Assembly: GCA_027030565.1 (NCBI GenBank)
Contig: JALVEU010000021.1
Location: 1-17,754 of the forward strand
Direction: 5' to 3'
Source of the DNA: Gammaproteobacteria bacterium
Lineage (GTDB): Bacteria; Pseudomonadota; Gammaproteobacteria; JAJDOJ01
DNA: 17,754 bases
Both the position numbers and the translations under genes were made by a program. Of the stretch, positions 7,319 to 14,600 are shown piece by piece (the stretch's first letter is position 1; every line of letters begins with the position of its first letter). Under the pieces are notes generated by a model. The model was not told the DNA's origin, made no database searches, and saw nothing but the letters and a program-made list of their open reading frames with translations.

Positions 7319-7927
7319 TCAGGGGCCCGCTCGCACGCCCATCCGCTGGGCCCCTGTCCCCGGCGTGATCCCTCGGGCCGCAAACCATCCGGCTTCGGCC
7401 TCCAAGGCGGCCCGGATGGCGCCTGCAGGGAAATAGGTGCGGCCGGGGCCGCCGGTTGTCTCCGTGTCCATGCGCCGGATCTCCGCGATGCGCCCGTCCA
7501 CGCCGATGAATGCGATGTCCAGTGCGGCGTGGACATTGTGCATGTGGAAACCCACGCGCACCGGTCGCCCGAATTCGAACCACATGGGGCGTTCGGTGAT
7601 CGTCTGGGGGCAGAGGTACTGGAAACCTGCCTGGCGCTCGGCCGGTTCGTCGGCGATCCATGCCTGGACCTGGCGGTGGCGGCCGTCGGGCAGGGTGAAC
7701 GACACCGGCTCCTCGTCCATGTGACGCAGCGCGGGTGTTTCGGGCAGGCATTCCTGCGCTGGGGCACATGCCTGCAGCGCGAGCGCCAGGACGACCGGCA
7801 CAGCGGCGAACCCGAAGCGCCGGACCCGGTCTGTCGCGCATTGGGAGGTCGGCAGCGCGAAAGCCAGCGCCGGAAGTACGGCCACGGGCTGCGTCTTGCA
7901 CCGATGATGCCGGTGTGTTCCCCACAT
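7319..7927 (-). CDS. DUF192 family lipoprotein
   Basis: 202 residues from an ATG with a good ribosome site (GGAGG, 10 nt upstream). The C-terminal ~125 residues match the DUF192 pattern: EPAERQAGFQYL (the 'ralGLM' region), MWFEFGRPVRVGFHMHNVHAALDIAFI, DGRIAEI and GGPGRTYFPAGAI near the end. Function of the family is unknown; members are small secreted or periplasmic beta-rich domains. A lipobox-like LALQAC places the modifiable Cys at residue 54, unusually deep. A first hydrophobic patch (residues 15-25) precedes it, and no ATG, GTG or TTG codon is visible immediately before the second hydrophobic stretch. Either the signal sequence is long or a non-standard start is used. It is divergent from the efflux adaptor gene, sharing an 87-bp intergenic region. 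Confidence 0.78.
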   Translation of the reverse strand: MWGTHRHHRCKTQPVAVLPALAFALPTSQCATDRVRRFGFAAVPVVLALALQACAPAQECLPETPALRHMDEEPVSFTLPDGRHRQVQAWIADEPAERQAGFQYLCPQTITERPMWFEFGRPVRVGFHMHNVHAALDIAFIGVDGRIAEIRRMDTETTGGPGRTYFPAGAIRAALEAEAGWFAARGITPGTGAQRMGVRAGP

Positions 7928-7948
7928 GGCCTGCAGGCCTCCGGCTGT

Positions 7949-7982
7949 TTTTCAACTTGTTTTCAGCCTGGCGGCGTAGGAT
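7949..7982 (+). promoter_or_regulatory. tandem direct-repeat operator and -10 element ahead of the RND efflux genes
   Basis: TTTTCA-N5-TTTTCA (7949-7954 and 7960-7965, 11-bp period) is followed after 11 nt by TAGGAT (7977-7982), a TAnnnT -10 candidate. Hexamer-N5-hexamer repeats abutting the -35 region are the known layout of PhoP-box-like sites bound by OmpR/PhoB-family regulators. The same layout, with identical spacings, precedes the cytochrome b561 gene at 14533-14566. Transcription would start near 7989, leaving about 25 nt before the ATG at 8015. Confidence 0.5.
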
Positions 7983-8014
7983 GTCCACCCGGCAACACGC
8001 AAGACGGATTGTGC

Positions 8015-9181
8015 ATGTTCGGCATTCATTTGGCCATCTTGGGATCTCGACGCGGGCGTTTCGGTGCGGTGAGGGGCAGGCGGGCCGGCTCCCGGGCCCT
8101 GTTGGCCTGCCTGATGCCATTGTCCTTGCTCTGGACAGGCCCGGTGGCAGCCACCGCTGGGGATATTCGGCTGGATGCCGCCCAGCGCGAGGCCTTGGGC
8201 GTGGTTCTGACGCCGGTCGAGCCGGTCACCGGGAGTACCAGTACGGCGTTCCCTGCCCGTGTGGTGGTGCCCAACGACCAGCTCCACGTCGTGAGCACCC
8301 CCCTGGCGGGCCTGCTCGAATCACTCCATGCGGCAGAAGGCCAGCCGGTGCGCAAGGGGGATCTGCTGGCCGTGGTCCAGAGTCCCGACCTCCTTGAGGC
8401 CCAGCGCGCCTATGTGGAGGCCCTGAGCCGTTTTCAGCTCGCCGAGGCCAACTACCGGCGAGACCGTCAGTTGCATAAAGAGGGCATTATTGCCGAGCGC
8501 CGCTATCTGGAGGCGCGGGCCCGCTATCAGGAGGCCCGGACCGCACTCGACCAGCGGCGCCAGCTCCTGATGCTGGCGGGTATGGACGAGGAGGCGCTGG
8601 CTCAGCTGACCGAGACCCATCGCCTGAGTGGCCGGCTCGAGGTGCGCAGCCCGTTGGATGGTGTGGTCCTGGAACAAATGGCCACGCCCGGCCAGCGTCT
8701 GGAGGCCCAGGACCCCATCTACAAGGTGGGCCGGCTGCAGCCCTTGTGGCTGGAGGTCCACGTGCCTCTTGACCGATTGGGTGGCGTGCGCCCCGGCTCT
8801 CCCGTACAGGTGATCGAGCCCCCCATAGAGGCCCGGGTGATCACCGTGGGTCGGATGGTGCACACCGAGGACCAGGGCGTCCTGGTACGTGCGCAGGTCG
8901 ACGAAGGCAGCGAGCTCCTGTTTCCCGGGCAGTTCGTCAAGGTGGCGCTGCTGCGTTCCCAGAACGGGGGCTATCGGGTGCCGCGGAGCGCGCTGGTGCG
9001 CCACCGTGGCCGCGTGTGGGTGTTCGTGGGCCGAGGAGAGCTCCTGGAGCCGGTGCCCGTGGAGCTGGTGGCGGAGGAGGCGCATTCGGCTGTGGTGCGG
9101 GGGGCGCTGCGCACGGGCGACCGCATCGTCAGCCGCGGAACCTCGGCGGTGAAGGCCATCTGGCTGGGCGCCGGAACATGA
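8015..9181 (+). CDS. RND efflux periplasmic adaptor (membrane fusion protein, CusB/CzcB-like)
   Basis: 388 residues from the ATG at 8015; GTG at 8069 is an alternative that still keeps the signal peptide. Neither start has a strong ribosome site; the promoter position favours 8015. The signal peptide has an Arg-rich n-region (11-27), hydrophobic 28-41 and likely cleavage after ATA48. Domains in order: lipoyl-like halves around 95-127 (STPLAGLL...EGQPVRKGDLLAVVQSPDL) and 205-240 (LEVRSPLDGVV), an intervening alpha-hairpin of only about 70 residues, a beta-barrel (LWLEVHVPLDRL...PGQFVKVAL) and a C-terminal membrane-proximal domain. Adaptors link the inner-membrane pump to an outer-membrane channel. 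No His- or Met-rich metal-binding extension is visible. The pump gene follows 36 nt downstream. Confidence 0.88.
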   Translation: MFGIHLAILGSRRGRFGAVRGRRAGSRALLACLMPLSLLWTGPVAATAGDIRLDAAQREALGVVLTPVEPVTGSTSTAFPARVVVPNDQLHVVSTPLAGLLESLHAAEGQPVRKGDLLAVVQSPDLLEAQRAYVEALSRFQLAEANYRRDRQLHKEGIIAERRYLEARARYQEARTALDQRRQLLMLAGMDEEALAQLTETHRLSGRLEVRSPLDGVVLEQMATPGQRLEAQDPIYKVGRLQPLWLEVHVPLDRLGGVRPGSPVQVIEPPIEARVITVGRMVHTEDQGVLVRAQVDEGSELLFPGQFVKVALLRSQNGGYRVPRSALVRHRGRVWVFVGRGELLEPVPVELVAEEAHSAVVRGALRTGDRIVSRGTSAVKAIWLGAGT

Positions 9182-9217
9182 ATCGGGCCGAGGTCCGCAG
9201 GTCGGTGGTGCGCTAGC

Positions 9218-12200
9218 ATGCTGGCGCGCATCATTCAGTTCGCACTCACCCAGCGCCTGCTGGTGCTCCTGGGCATCGTTCTGCTGGCCGGCGGAGGGTG
9301 GATCGCCCTCCAGCGGACGCCCATCGACGCCTTTCCGGACGTGTCCACCACCCAGGTGAAGATCGTGGTCAAGGCCCCGGGGATGACGCCCAAGGAGGTG
9401 GAGGCCCGTATCACCGCCCCCATCGAGGTGGAGATCCTGGGGATTCCCCGCCTGACCGTGGTGCGCTCCATCGCCAAGTATGCACTGAGCGACATCACCG
9501 TAGATTTCGAGGAGGGGACGGACATCTACTGGGCGAGACAGCAGGTGGCCGAGCGCCTGGGCGCCATATGGGGCGACCTGCCTGCCGACATCTCAGGGGG
9601 CATCGCACCCATGACCACGCCGCTGGGTGAGATGTTCATGTTCACCGTCGAGGGCGGCGATCTGAGCCTCATGGAACGTCGCGAGCTGCTGGACTGGGTG
9701 ATTCGGCCGGCCCTGCGCACCGTGCCCGGGGTGGCCGACGTCAATGCCCTCGGCGGCCTGGTGAAGAGTTTTGAAGTGGTGCCGGACAAGGCGCGTATGC
9801 TGGCCCGCAAGGTGAGCATGGCGCAGCTGCGCGCGGCGCTTTCGGCCAACAATCGTAACGACGGGGCCGGGCGCCTCGACGACGGTGAAGAGGTGCTCGT
9901 GGTTCGGACCGAAGGCGCCATCCGGGACCTGGGCGACGTGGCGGACATCGTGGTCTCGCCTCATCCCACGGAGCCGGTGCGCGTGGCCGATGTGGCCACG
10001 GTGCGCATCGGGGCGTTGACGCGCTACGGGGCGGTCACCAGGAATGGTGAGGGAGAGGCGGTCGAAGGTTTGGTGCTGGGCCTGCGCGGCGCCAATGCCC
10101 GCGAGGTGGTCGAGGGTGTCAAACGCAAGCTCCGGGAGCTGTCCCCTGGCTTGCCGAAGGGTGTGCGGATCGAGGTGTTCTATGATCGCGGCCGCCTGGT
10201 GGACCGCGCCGTGGCCACCGTGACCCGGGCGCTCGGCGAGGCCATTGTCCTGGTGCTGGTGCTTCTGGTGTTGTTCCTGGGCAATCTGCGGGCGGCGCTC
10301 ACCGTCGCGCTGATCCTCCCCCTGGCGGCCCTGGTCACCTTCATCCTGATGTACTTGTTCGGGATGTCCGCCAACCTCATGAGCCTGGGGGGTCTCGCCA
10401 TCGCCATCGGCATGCTGGTGGACGCCGCAGTGGTGGTGGTCGAAAACGTGGTGAGTCACCTGGTGCAGCGCCGCGCCGGGGAGCGGCTGCCGCGCCTGCA
10501 TCTGATCTTCCGGGCAGTGCGCGAGGTGGCCCTGCCCATGACCTCGGGTATTCTCATCATCATCATCGTGTTCCTGCCCTTGCTCACCCTGCAGGGGCTG
10601 GAGGGCAAGCTGTTCGTGCCAGTGGCCCTGGCCATCGTCTTCGCCCTGTCGGGTTCCTTGGTGCTTTCACTCACGGCCATTCCGGTGCTGGCTTCCTTTC
10701 TGATCGGGCGCGTCCAGCACGGTGAGCCCCGGGTGGTGCGGGCGCTTGCGGCCGTCTACCGGCCGGTGCTCGAGTGGTCTCTCGCTCATGGTGGCGTGGT
10801 GCTGGGCATGGCCCTGGGGGCCATGGCCTTGGCCGGGTTCCTGTATTTCCAGGTGGGGAAGACCTTCATGCCCACCATGGACGAGGGCGATCTCATCGTG
10901 CAGCTGGAGAAGTTGCCGTCCATCACCCTGGAGGAATCCATCGCCGTGGACACGCGCTTCCAGAAGGCGTTGATGGCGGAGGTGCCCGAGGTCCTCGGAG
11001 TGGTCTCGCGCACCGGGTCCGACGAGATCGGCCTGGATCCCATGGGACTCAACGAAACCGACAGCTTCCTGGTGTTGCGGCCGCGAGAGAAGTGGACGGT
11101 ACCGGACAAGGAGGCGCTCAAGGAGCGGATCCGGCAGGTGCTGGAGCACTTTCCGGGCGTGGCCTACACCTTCACCCAGCCCATCGAGATGCGCGTGTCG
11201 GAGATGCTGACGGGTGTACGCGGTGACGTGGCCATCAAGATCTTCGGAGACGATTTCGAGGCCCTGAATCGCACGGCCGAGGCCTTGGTGGGCATCATCT
11301 CAGAGCTGGACGGGGCCCAGGACGTCTATGCCCCTCGCAACGAGGGCGCACAGTACCTGCGCTTGGTGGTGGACCGCCTCTCGGCCGGACGTCTGGGCCT
11401 GGACGTGGATACGTTGGAGGACGATCTGCGTGCGCAGATCGAGGGATTGCGCGTGGGCACGGTCTATCGGCAGGCCCGGCGTTACCCGCTGCTGCTGCGC
11501 GGCCCCGAGAGCCTGCGTGAATCCCCCGCGGCGTTCGCCCATCAGTACGTAGTGCTGGACGACGGCAAGCGGGTACCACTGGCCCAGCTCGTGCGTATCG
11601 AGCGCAGCGAGGGCCCGGTGGCGGTCAAGCGTGAGCACGGCAAGCGCATGGCCGTGGTGATCGCCAATGTGACCGGGCGCGATCTGGTGGGTTTCGTCGA
11701 GGAGGCCAAGCGGGTGGTGGCCGAGCGCCTGGAGCTCCCCACGGGGTTCTATCTGGAATGGGGCGGACAGTTCGAGAACCAGCAGCGCGCCGCCCGCCGG
11801 CTGGCTATCGTGGTGCCCGTGGCCGTGGGACTCATCTTTCTGATCCTGTTCTCTACTTTCCGCTCCGTACGCCAGGCCCTGTTGGTGCTGGCCAACATTC
11901 CGTTCGCGATGATCGGTGGGGTGGTGAGTTTGTGGCTCACGGGGGCCTATCTCTCGGTGCCGGCCTCGGTGGGCTTCATCGCCCTGCTGGGTATCGCAGT
12001 GCTCAACGGCGTGGTCATGGTCACCTACTTCAATCAGCTGCAGGCCATGGGAAGGCCGGTGGAACGGGTAGTGCGCGAGGGGGCGTTGCGCCGGCTGCGC
12101 CCGGTGCTCATGACGGCGAGCATCGCCGCATTCGGTTTGGTGCCCCTGCTGTTCGCCACCGGACCGGGCTCCGAGATCCAGCGCCCGCTTGCGATCGTGG

Positions 12201-12304
12201 TGATCGGGGGATTGGTGACTTCTACACTGCTCACTCTGGTGCTCCTGCCGGTTCTGTACCGGCGCTTCGGCGTGCCGCCCGCAAAGGAGTCCGCTCATGC
12301 CTGA
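9218..12304 (+). CDS. heavy-metal efflux RND transporter, CusA/CzcA family
   Basis: A 1028-residue inner-membrane, proton-driven trimeric pump of the heavy-metal efflux (HME) RND family. Evidence: N-terminal TM1, the TPIDAFPDVS motif after it, FMPTMDEGDL opening the second periplasmic half, the TM4 signature AIGMLVDAAVVVVEN with Asp402 and Glu409 as proton-relay residues, and full double-repeat length. The TM4 pattern AIG-x3-DAA resembles the CusA (Cu/Ag) class and lacks the DFG aspartate of CzcA (Zn/Co/Cd). Conversely the periplasmic segment MRVSEMLTGVRGDVAIKIFG is CzcA-like, with Glu662 where CusA has a copper-binding Met. The metal is therefore uncertain. The ATG follows a weak GGTGGTG. 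The 3' end overlaps the DUF3240 gene by 8 bp. No outer-membrane channel gene is in this window. Confidence 0.93.
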   Translation: MLARIIQFALTQRLLVLLGIVLLAGGGWIALQRTPIDAFPDVSTTQVKIVVKAPGMTPKEVEARITAPIEVEILGIPRLTVVRSIAKYALSDITVDFEEGTDIYWARQQVAERLGAIWGDLPADISGGIAPMTTPLGEMFMFTVEGGDLSLMERRELLDWVIRPALRTVPGVADVNALGGLVKSFEVVPDKARMLARKVSMAQLRAALSANNRNDGAGRLDDGEEVLVVRTEGAIRDLGDVADIVVSPHPTEPVRVADVATVRIGALTRYGAVTRNGEGEAVEGLVLGLRGANAREVVEGVKRKLRELSPGLPKGVRIEVFYDRGRLVDRAVATVTRALGEAIVLVLVLLVLFLGNLRAALTVALILPLAALVTFILMYLFGMSANLMSLGGLAIAIGMLVDAAVVVVENVVSHLVQRRAGERLPRLHLIFRAVREVALPMTSGILIIIIVFLPLLTLQGLEGKLFVPVALAIVFALSGSLVLSLTAIPVLASFLIGRVQHGEPRVVRALAAVYRPVLEWSLAHGGVVLGMALGAMALAGFLYFQVGKTFMPTMDEGDLIVQLEKLPSITLEESIAVDTRFQKALMAEVPEVLGVVSRTGSDEIGLDPMGLNETDSFLVLRPREKWTVPDKEALKERIRQVLEHFPGVAYTFTQPIEMRVSEMLTGVRGDVAIKIFGDDFEALNRTAEALVGIISELDGAQDVYAPRNEGAQYLRLVVDRLSAGRLGLDVDTLEDDLRAQIEGLRVGTVYRQARRYPLLLRGPESLRESPAAFAHQYVVLDDGKRVPLAQLVRIERSEGPVAVKREHGKRMAVVIANVTGRDLVGFVEEAKRVVAERLELPTGFYLEWGGQFENQQRAARRLAIVVPVAVGLIFLILFSTFRSVRQALLVLANIPFAMIGGVVSLWLTGAYLSVPASVGFIALLGIAVLNGVVMVTYFNQLQAMGRPVERVVREGALRRLRPVLMTASIAAFGLVPLLFATGPGSEIQRPLAIVVIGGLVTSTLLTLVLLPVLYRRFGVPPAKESAHA

Positions 12305-12608
12305 CAACCCCGAGATGCTGGTGACGCTGGTGACGCCACCAGAACTGCAAGACGCGCTGATCGACTGGCTGCTGGATCGCGCCGAGACGGTGTCGGGATT
12401 CACCAGCTTGGCGGCCAGCGGTCACGGCAGTTCGGCGGCTTCCATGACGCTGGCCGAACAGGTGGCCGGTTATCAGCGCCGCACGTTGTTCCTGATCCAC
12501 CTGCCCGCGGAACGGACAGCGGGCTTTTTGCAGGCACTGGCCGATGCGTTTGCCGGTGGAGGGGTGCATTGGTGGGTGGTGCCCGTCGCCGAGACCGGCG
12601 TGGTGTGA
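12297..12608 (+). CDS. DUF3240 family protein (small P-II/CutA-like companion of RND pumps)
   Basis: 103 residues, no signal peptide, so cytoplasmic. The ATG overlaps the pump's stop by 8 bp and has an excellent ribosome site (AAGGAG, 7 nt upstream), so the two are translated together. The pattern LVTLVTPPELQDALIDWLL, GFTS, GHGSS, LAEQVAGYQRR and WWVVPV is that of DUF3240, whose genes are, from memory, commonly found at the end of heavy-metal RND operons. The predicted fold is ferredoxin-like, similar to P-II/CutA. Its job is not established; a regulatory or metal-sensing role on the pump is an inference from location. Confidence 0.83.
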   Translation: MPDNPEMLVTLVTPPELQDALIDWLLDRAETVSGFTSLAASGHGSSAASMTLAEQVAGYQRRTLFLIHLPAERTAGFLQALADAFAGGGVHWWVVPVAETGVV

Positions 12609-12617
12609 GCGGCCCCT

Positions 12618-12638
12618 GGGACCCGGTGCGTGGGTCCC
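12618..12638 (+). terminator. GC-rich hairpin after the efflux operon (possible terminator)
   Basis: GGGACCC-(7 nt)-GGGTCCC starts 9 nt after the DUF3240 stop codon and can be extended by two further pairs (one G-U). No T-run follows, so it is a weak intrinsic-terminator candidate. Its position between the efflux genes and an independent promoter fits an operon end. Confidence 0.4.
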
Positions 12639-12694
12639 GGCCGGGCTTGCACCTCCCGCACCGAGTGGACGCCATCCTCGGCTGAATATGGGAC

Positions 12695-12700
12695 TATAAT
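12695..12700 (+). promoter_or_regulatory. consensus -10 element (TATAAT) of the nonaheme cytochrome gene
   Basis: A perfect TATAAT lies 35 nt before the GTG start at 12736, in an otherwise GC-rich gap. No TTGACA-like hexamer exists 16-18 nt upstream (CCATCC at the 17-nt position), and the tandem TTTCA repeat found at the other two rightward promoters is absent. It is either an activator-dependent promoter or one relying on the strong -10. The expected leader is about 29 nt and contains the GGGGGGAGG ribosome site. Confidence 0.55.
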
Positions 12701-12735
12701 ACCAAATCAGATCCGCCTGAAGGGGGGAGGATGTC

Positions 12736-14439
12736 GTGCGTGAGGGCAGCAACTATTCGGTTCTGGCCGCGATCGGGTTTGCACTGATCCTGGCGGCCTG
12801 CGGGGGCGGCGGGGACGACAGCGAATCGGAGGCTGGCGATGCCGCAGCCTCGGGAGACAACGGGGGAGGCACGGACGTGCCGGTGGCCCAAGGCGAATAT
12901 GCGCTGCTCGCGTGGAACGACCTGGGGATGCACTGCATCGACAGCGACTATTCCGTCTTTTCGCTCCTGCCGCCCTTCAACGTCTTGAACGCCCAACTCG
13001 TACACCGGGGCGGCGGTGTGGTGGAGTCCGGGGTAGAGCTCACCTACGAGGCGGTGGCCGATCCGAGTGGGTCGGTCAACTCCACCAGCCGGGGCAAGAC
13101 CAATTTCTGGGACTACGCCGAGCAGCTCTACGGGCCCAGGCTGGAACCGGACACGGGATTGAAGGGGTTTTCCATGCCCTCGCGCGGCCCAGCGGCCATG
13201 CACTTCGACCGATCGCACCGGTGGTTCGCCGCAGAGGGCATTCCGATCACCCCCGTGGACGACGAGGGGCGAAAGAATGAATACCCGATGATGCGCGTGA
13301 AGGCGATCGACCCGTCCGGACGTACCCTCGCCACGGCCGACGTGGTCCTGCCGGTGAGCGACGAGATGACCTGCGTGCGCTGCCACGGCTCGGCGCAGGG
13401 CGTGGACGATGCGAGACCGCGCGGCGGCTGGGTCCAGGACGCGGATCCAGAGCGGGACTGGCGGCTGAACATCCTGCGCTTGCACGACGAGCGGTCGGGT
13501 GACAGCCATCGTTTCCGCGACGCGCTCGCCCGGTTGGGTCTCGATCCACAGGGCCTCGAGGCGAGCGCGCGCAGCGGTCATCCGGTGCTGTGTGCGGGTT
13601 GCCACCGGTCCAACGCCCTGCCGGGCACGGGGCTTGACGGGATCGCGCAGCTCACCACCGTGATCCATGATCGCCATGCCTCCGTGACGGATCCGGAGAC
13701 GGGGCTGTCACTGGATGACGACCGCACCCGCGCAGCCTGTTACCGATGTCATCCAGGTTCCTCCACCCAGTGCCTGCGGGGCGCCATGGGCAAGGCCACA
13801 GACCCTGCGGGAAACCCCCTCGTACAATGCCAGAGCTGCCACGGCCGCATGTCGGCGGTGGGCCGTCCTGGCCGCGAGGGCTGGCTGGACCTGCCCAACT
13901 GTCAGGCCTGTCACCACGACGGACAGCGTGGCGCAAAGGCCGTGCGGGCCGATGGATCGCTGATCCGTGTGTCGGACAGGCGCTTCGCGACGAACGCCGA
14001 CACGCCGGCGCCGGGTTACGGCCTGTATCGGTTCAGTCGGGGGCATGGGGATCTGTACTGCGAGTCCTGCCACGGTGCGACCCATGCGATCTATCCGTCC
14101 GCCGAGTTCAACGACAACGTGCTGGCCCGGGAGCTGCAGGGCTATGCGGGCACCATCCGGGAATGTGCCGTGTGCCACGATCCCGTGCCCTATACGGCCA
14201 CCGGTGGGCCCCACGGCATGCACACCATCGGTGCGGCATGGGTCCGTGGCCACGGCGACTCCGTGGAGCACTCCGGGCCCGAACAGTGTACCGCCTGCCA
14301 TGGGGCCGACTACCGGGGTTCTCCGTTGTCGGCGATCAAGACCGCCAAGGAGTTCCGCCACGAGCACGGCATCGTGCGCTATCGACCAGGCGATCCGGTG
14401 ACCTGCTACGACTGCCACAACGGCCCTCACGAGGACTGA
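12736..14439 (+). CDS. nonaheme c-type cytochrome, lipoprotein
   Basis: 567 residues from a GTG start; GGAGG 5 nt upstream decides it, since the nearby ATG at 12731 is out of frame and stops after 18 codons. The signal peptide ends in the lipobox L19-A20-A21-C22, followed by a Gly/Asp/Ser-rich linker and no Asp at +2, so outer-membrane anchoring is likely. Nine CxxCH heme sites are present, at residues 213-217, 286-290, 335-339, 365-369, 389-393, 442-446, 477-481, 518-522 and 557-561. The first ~200 residues have no heme site and contain WNDLGMHCIDSDYSVF and LLPPFNVLNAQ, a region I associate with uncharacterised multiheme proteins but cannot assign. Likely role: periplasmic or outer-membrane electron transfer; donor and acceptor unknown. 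It has its own promoter, and the cytochrome b561 gene downstream could be its quinol-side partner. Confidence 0.9.
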   Translation: MREGSNYSVLAAIGFALILAACGGGGDDSESEAGDAAASGDNGGGTDVPVAQGEYALLAWNDLGMHCIDSDYSVFSLLPPFNVLNAQLVHRGGGVVESGVELTYEAVADPSGSVNSTSRGKTNFWDYAEQLYGPRLEPDTGLKGFSMPSRGPAAMHFDRSHRWFAAEGIPITPVDDEGRKNEYPMMRVKAIDPSGRTLATADVVLPVSDEMTCVRCHGSAQGVDDARPRGGWVQDADPERDWRLNILRLHDERSGDSHRFRDALARLGLDPQGLEASARSGHPVLCAGCHRSNALPGTGLDGIAQLTTVIHDRHASVTDPETGLSLDDDRTRAACYRCHPGSSTQCLRGAMGKATDPAGNPLVQCQSCHGRMSAVGRPGREGWLDLPNCQACHHDGQRGAKAVRADGSLIRVSDRRFATNADTPAPGYGLYRFSRGHGDLYCESCHGATHAIYPSAEFNDNVLARELQGYAGTIRECAVCHDPVPYTATGGPHGMHTIGAAWVRGHGDSVEHSGPEQCTACHGADYRGSPLSAIKTAKEFRHEHGIVRYRPGDPVTCYDCHNGPHED

Positions 14440-14532
14440 GCCGCACCGGGGCGGGCGGTCCTCCCGGGCCCTCAGGAGATCTCACGATAGGTCCCGGGCA
14501 CCCGTATTCCGTCACCAGCCGGCCAGCTGACG

Positions 14533-14566
14533 CTTTCAGGCTGGTTTCATGCCGTTGCGTTAATCT
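14533..14566 (+). promoter_or_regulatory. tandem direct-repeat operator and -10 element ahead of the cytochrome b561/two-component operon
   Basis: CTTTCA-N5-GTTTCA (14533-14538 and 14544-14549, 11-bp period) is followed after 11 nt by TAATCT (14561-14566). No TTGACA-like -35 is present; the second half-site lies where the -35 would be, as in PhoP-activated promoters. Transcription would start near 14573, leaving a ~28-nt leader with GGAGG at 14589. The site matches the one at 7949-7982 in half-site, period and distance to the -10. Autoregulation by the response regulator of the operon is the simplest reading. Confidence 0.55.
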
Positions 14567-14600
14567 GACAGCGGATGGGAATACCAGCGGAGGATGCGTC

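Noticed and set aside
7307..8014. 5' extension of the adaptor reading frame
   Set aside because: The frame is open but antisense to the DUF192 gene and would bury the signal peptide. The promoter-like site at 7949-7982 also places transcription downstream of it.
7218..8120. 5' extension of the L31 frame to 370 codons
   Set aside because: L31 is a ~70-residue protein, and a near-consensus promoter lies at 7266-7295 inside the extension.
12736..14439. Assignment of the multiheme protein as NrfA, hydroxylamine oxidoreductase or tetrathionate reductase
   Set aside because: No CxxCK motif or HAO-type cross-link context is present, the heme count is nine, and the N-terminal region does not resemble those enzymes.
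13746..14600. 5' extension of the cytochrome b561 frame into the cytochrome c gene
   Set aside because: The ATG at 14601 has an ideal ribosome site and starts just before the family domain; the upstream part is the shifted reading of the nine-heme gene.
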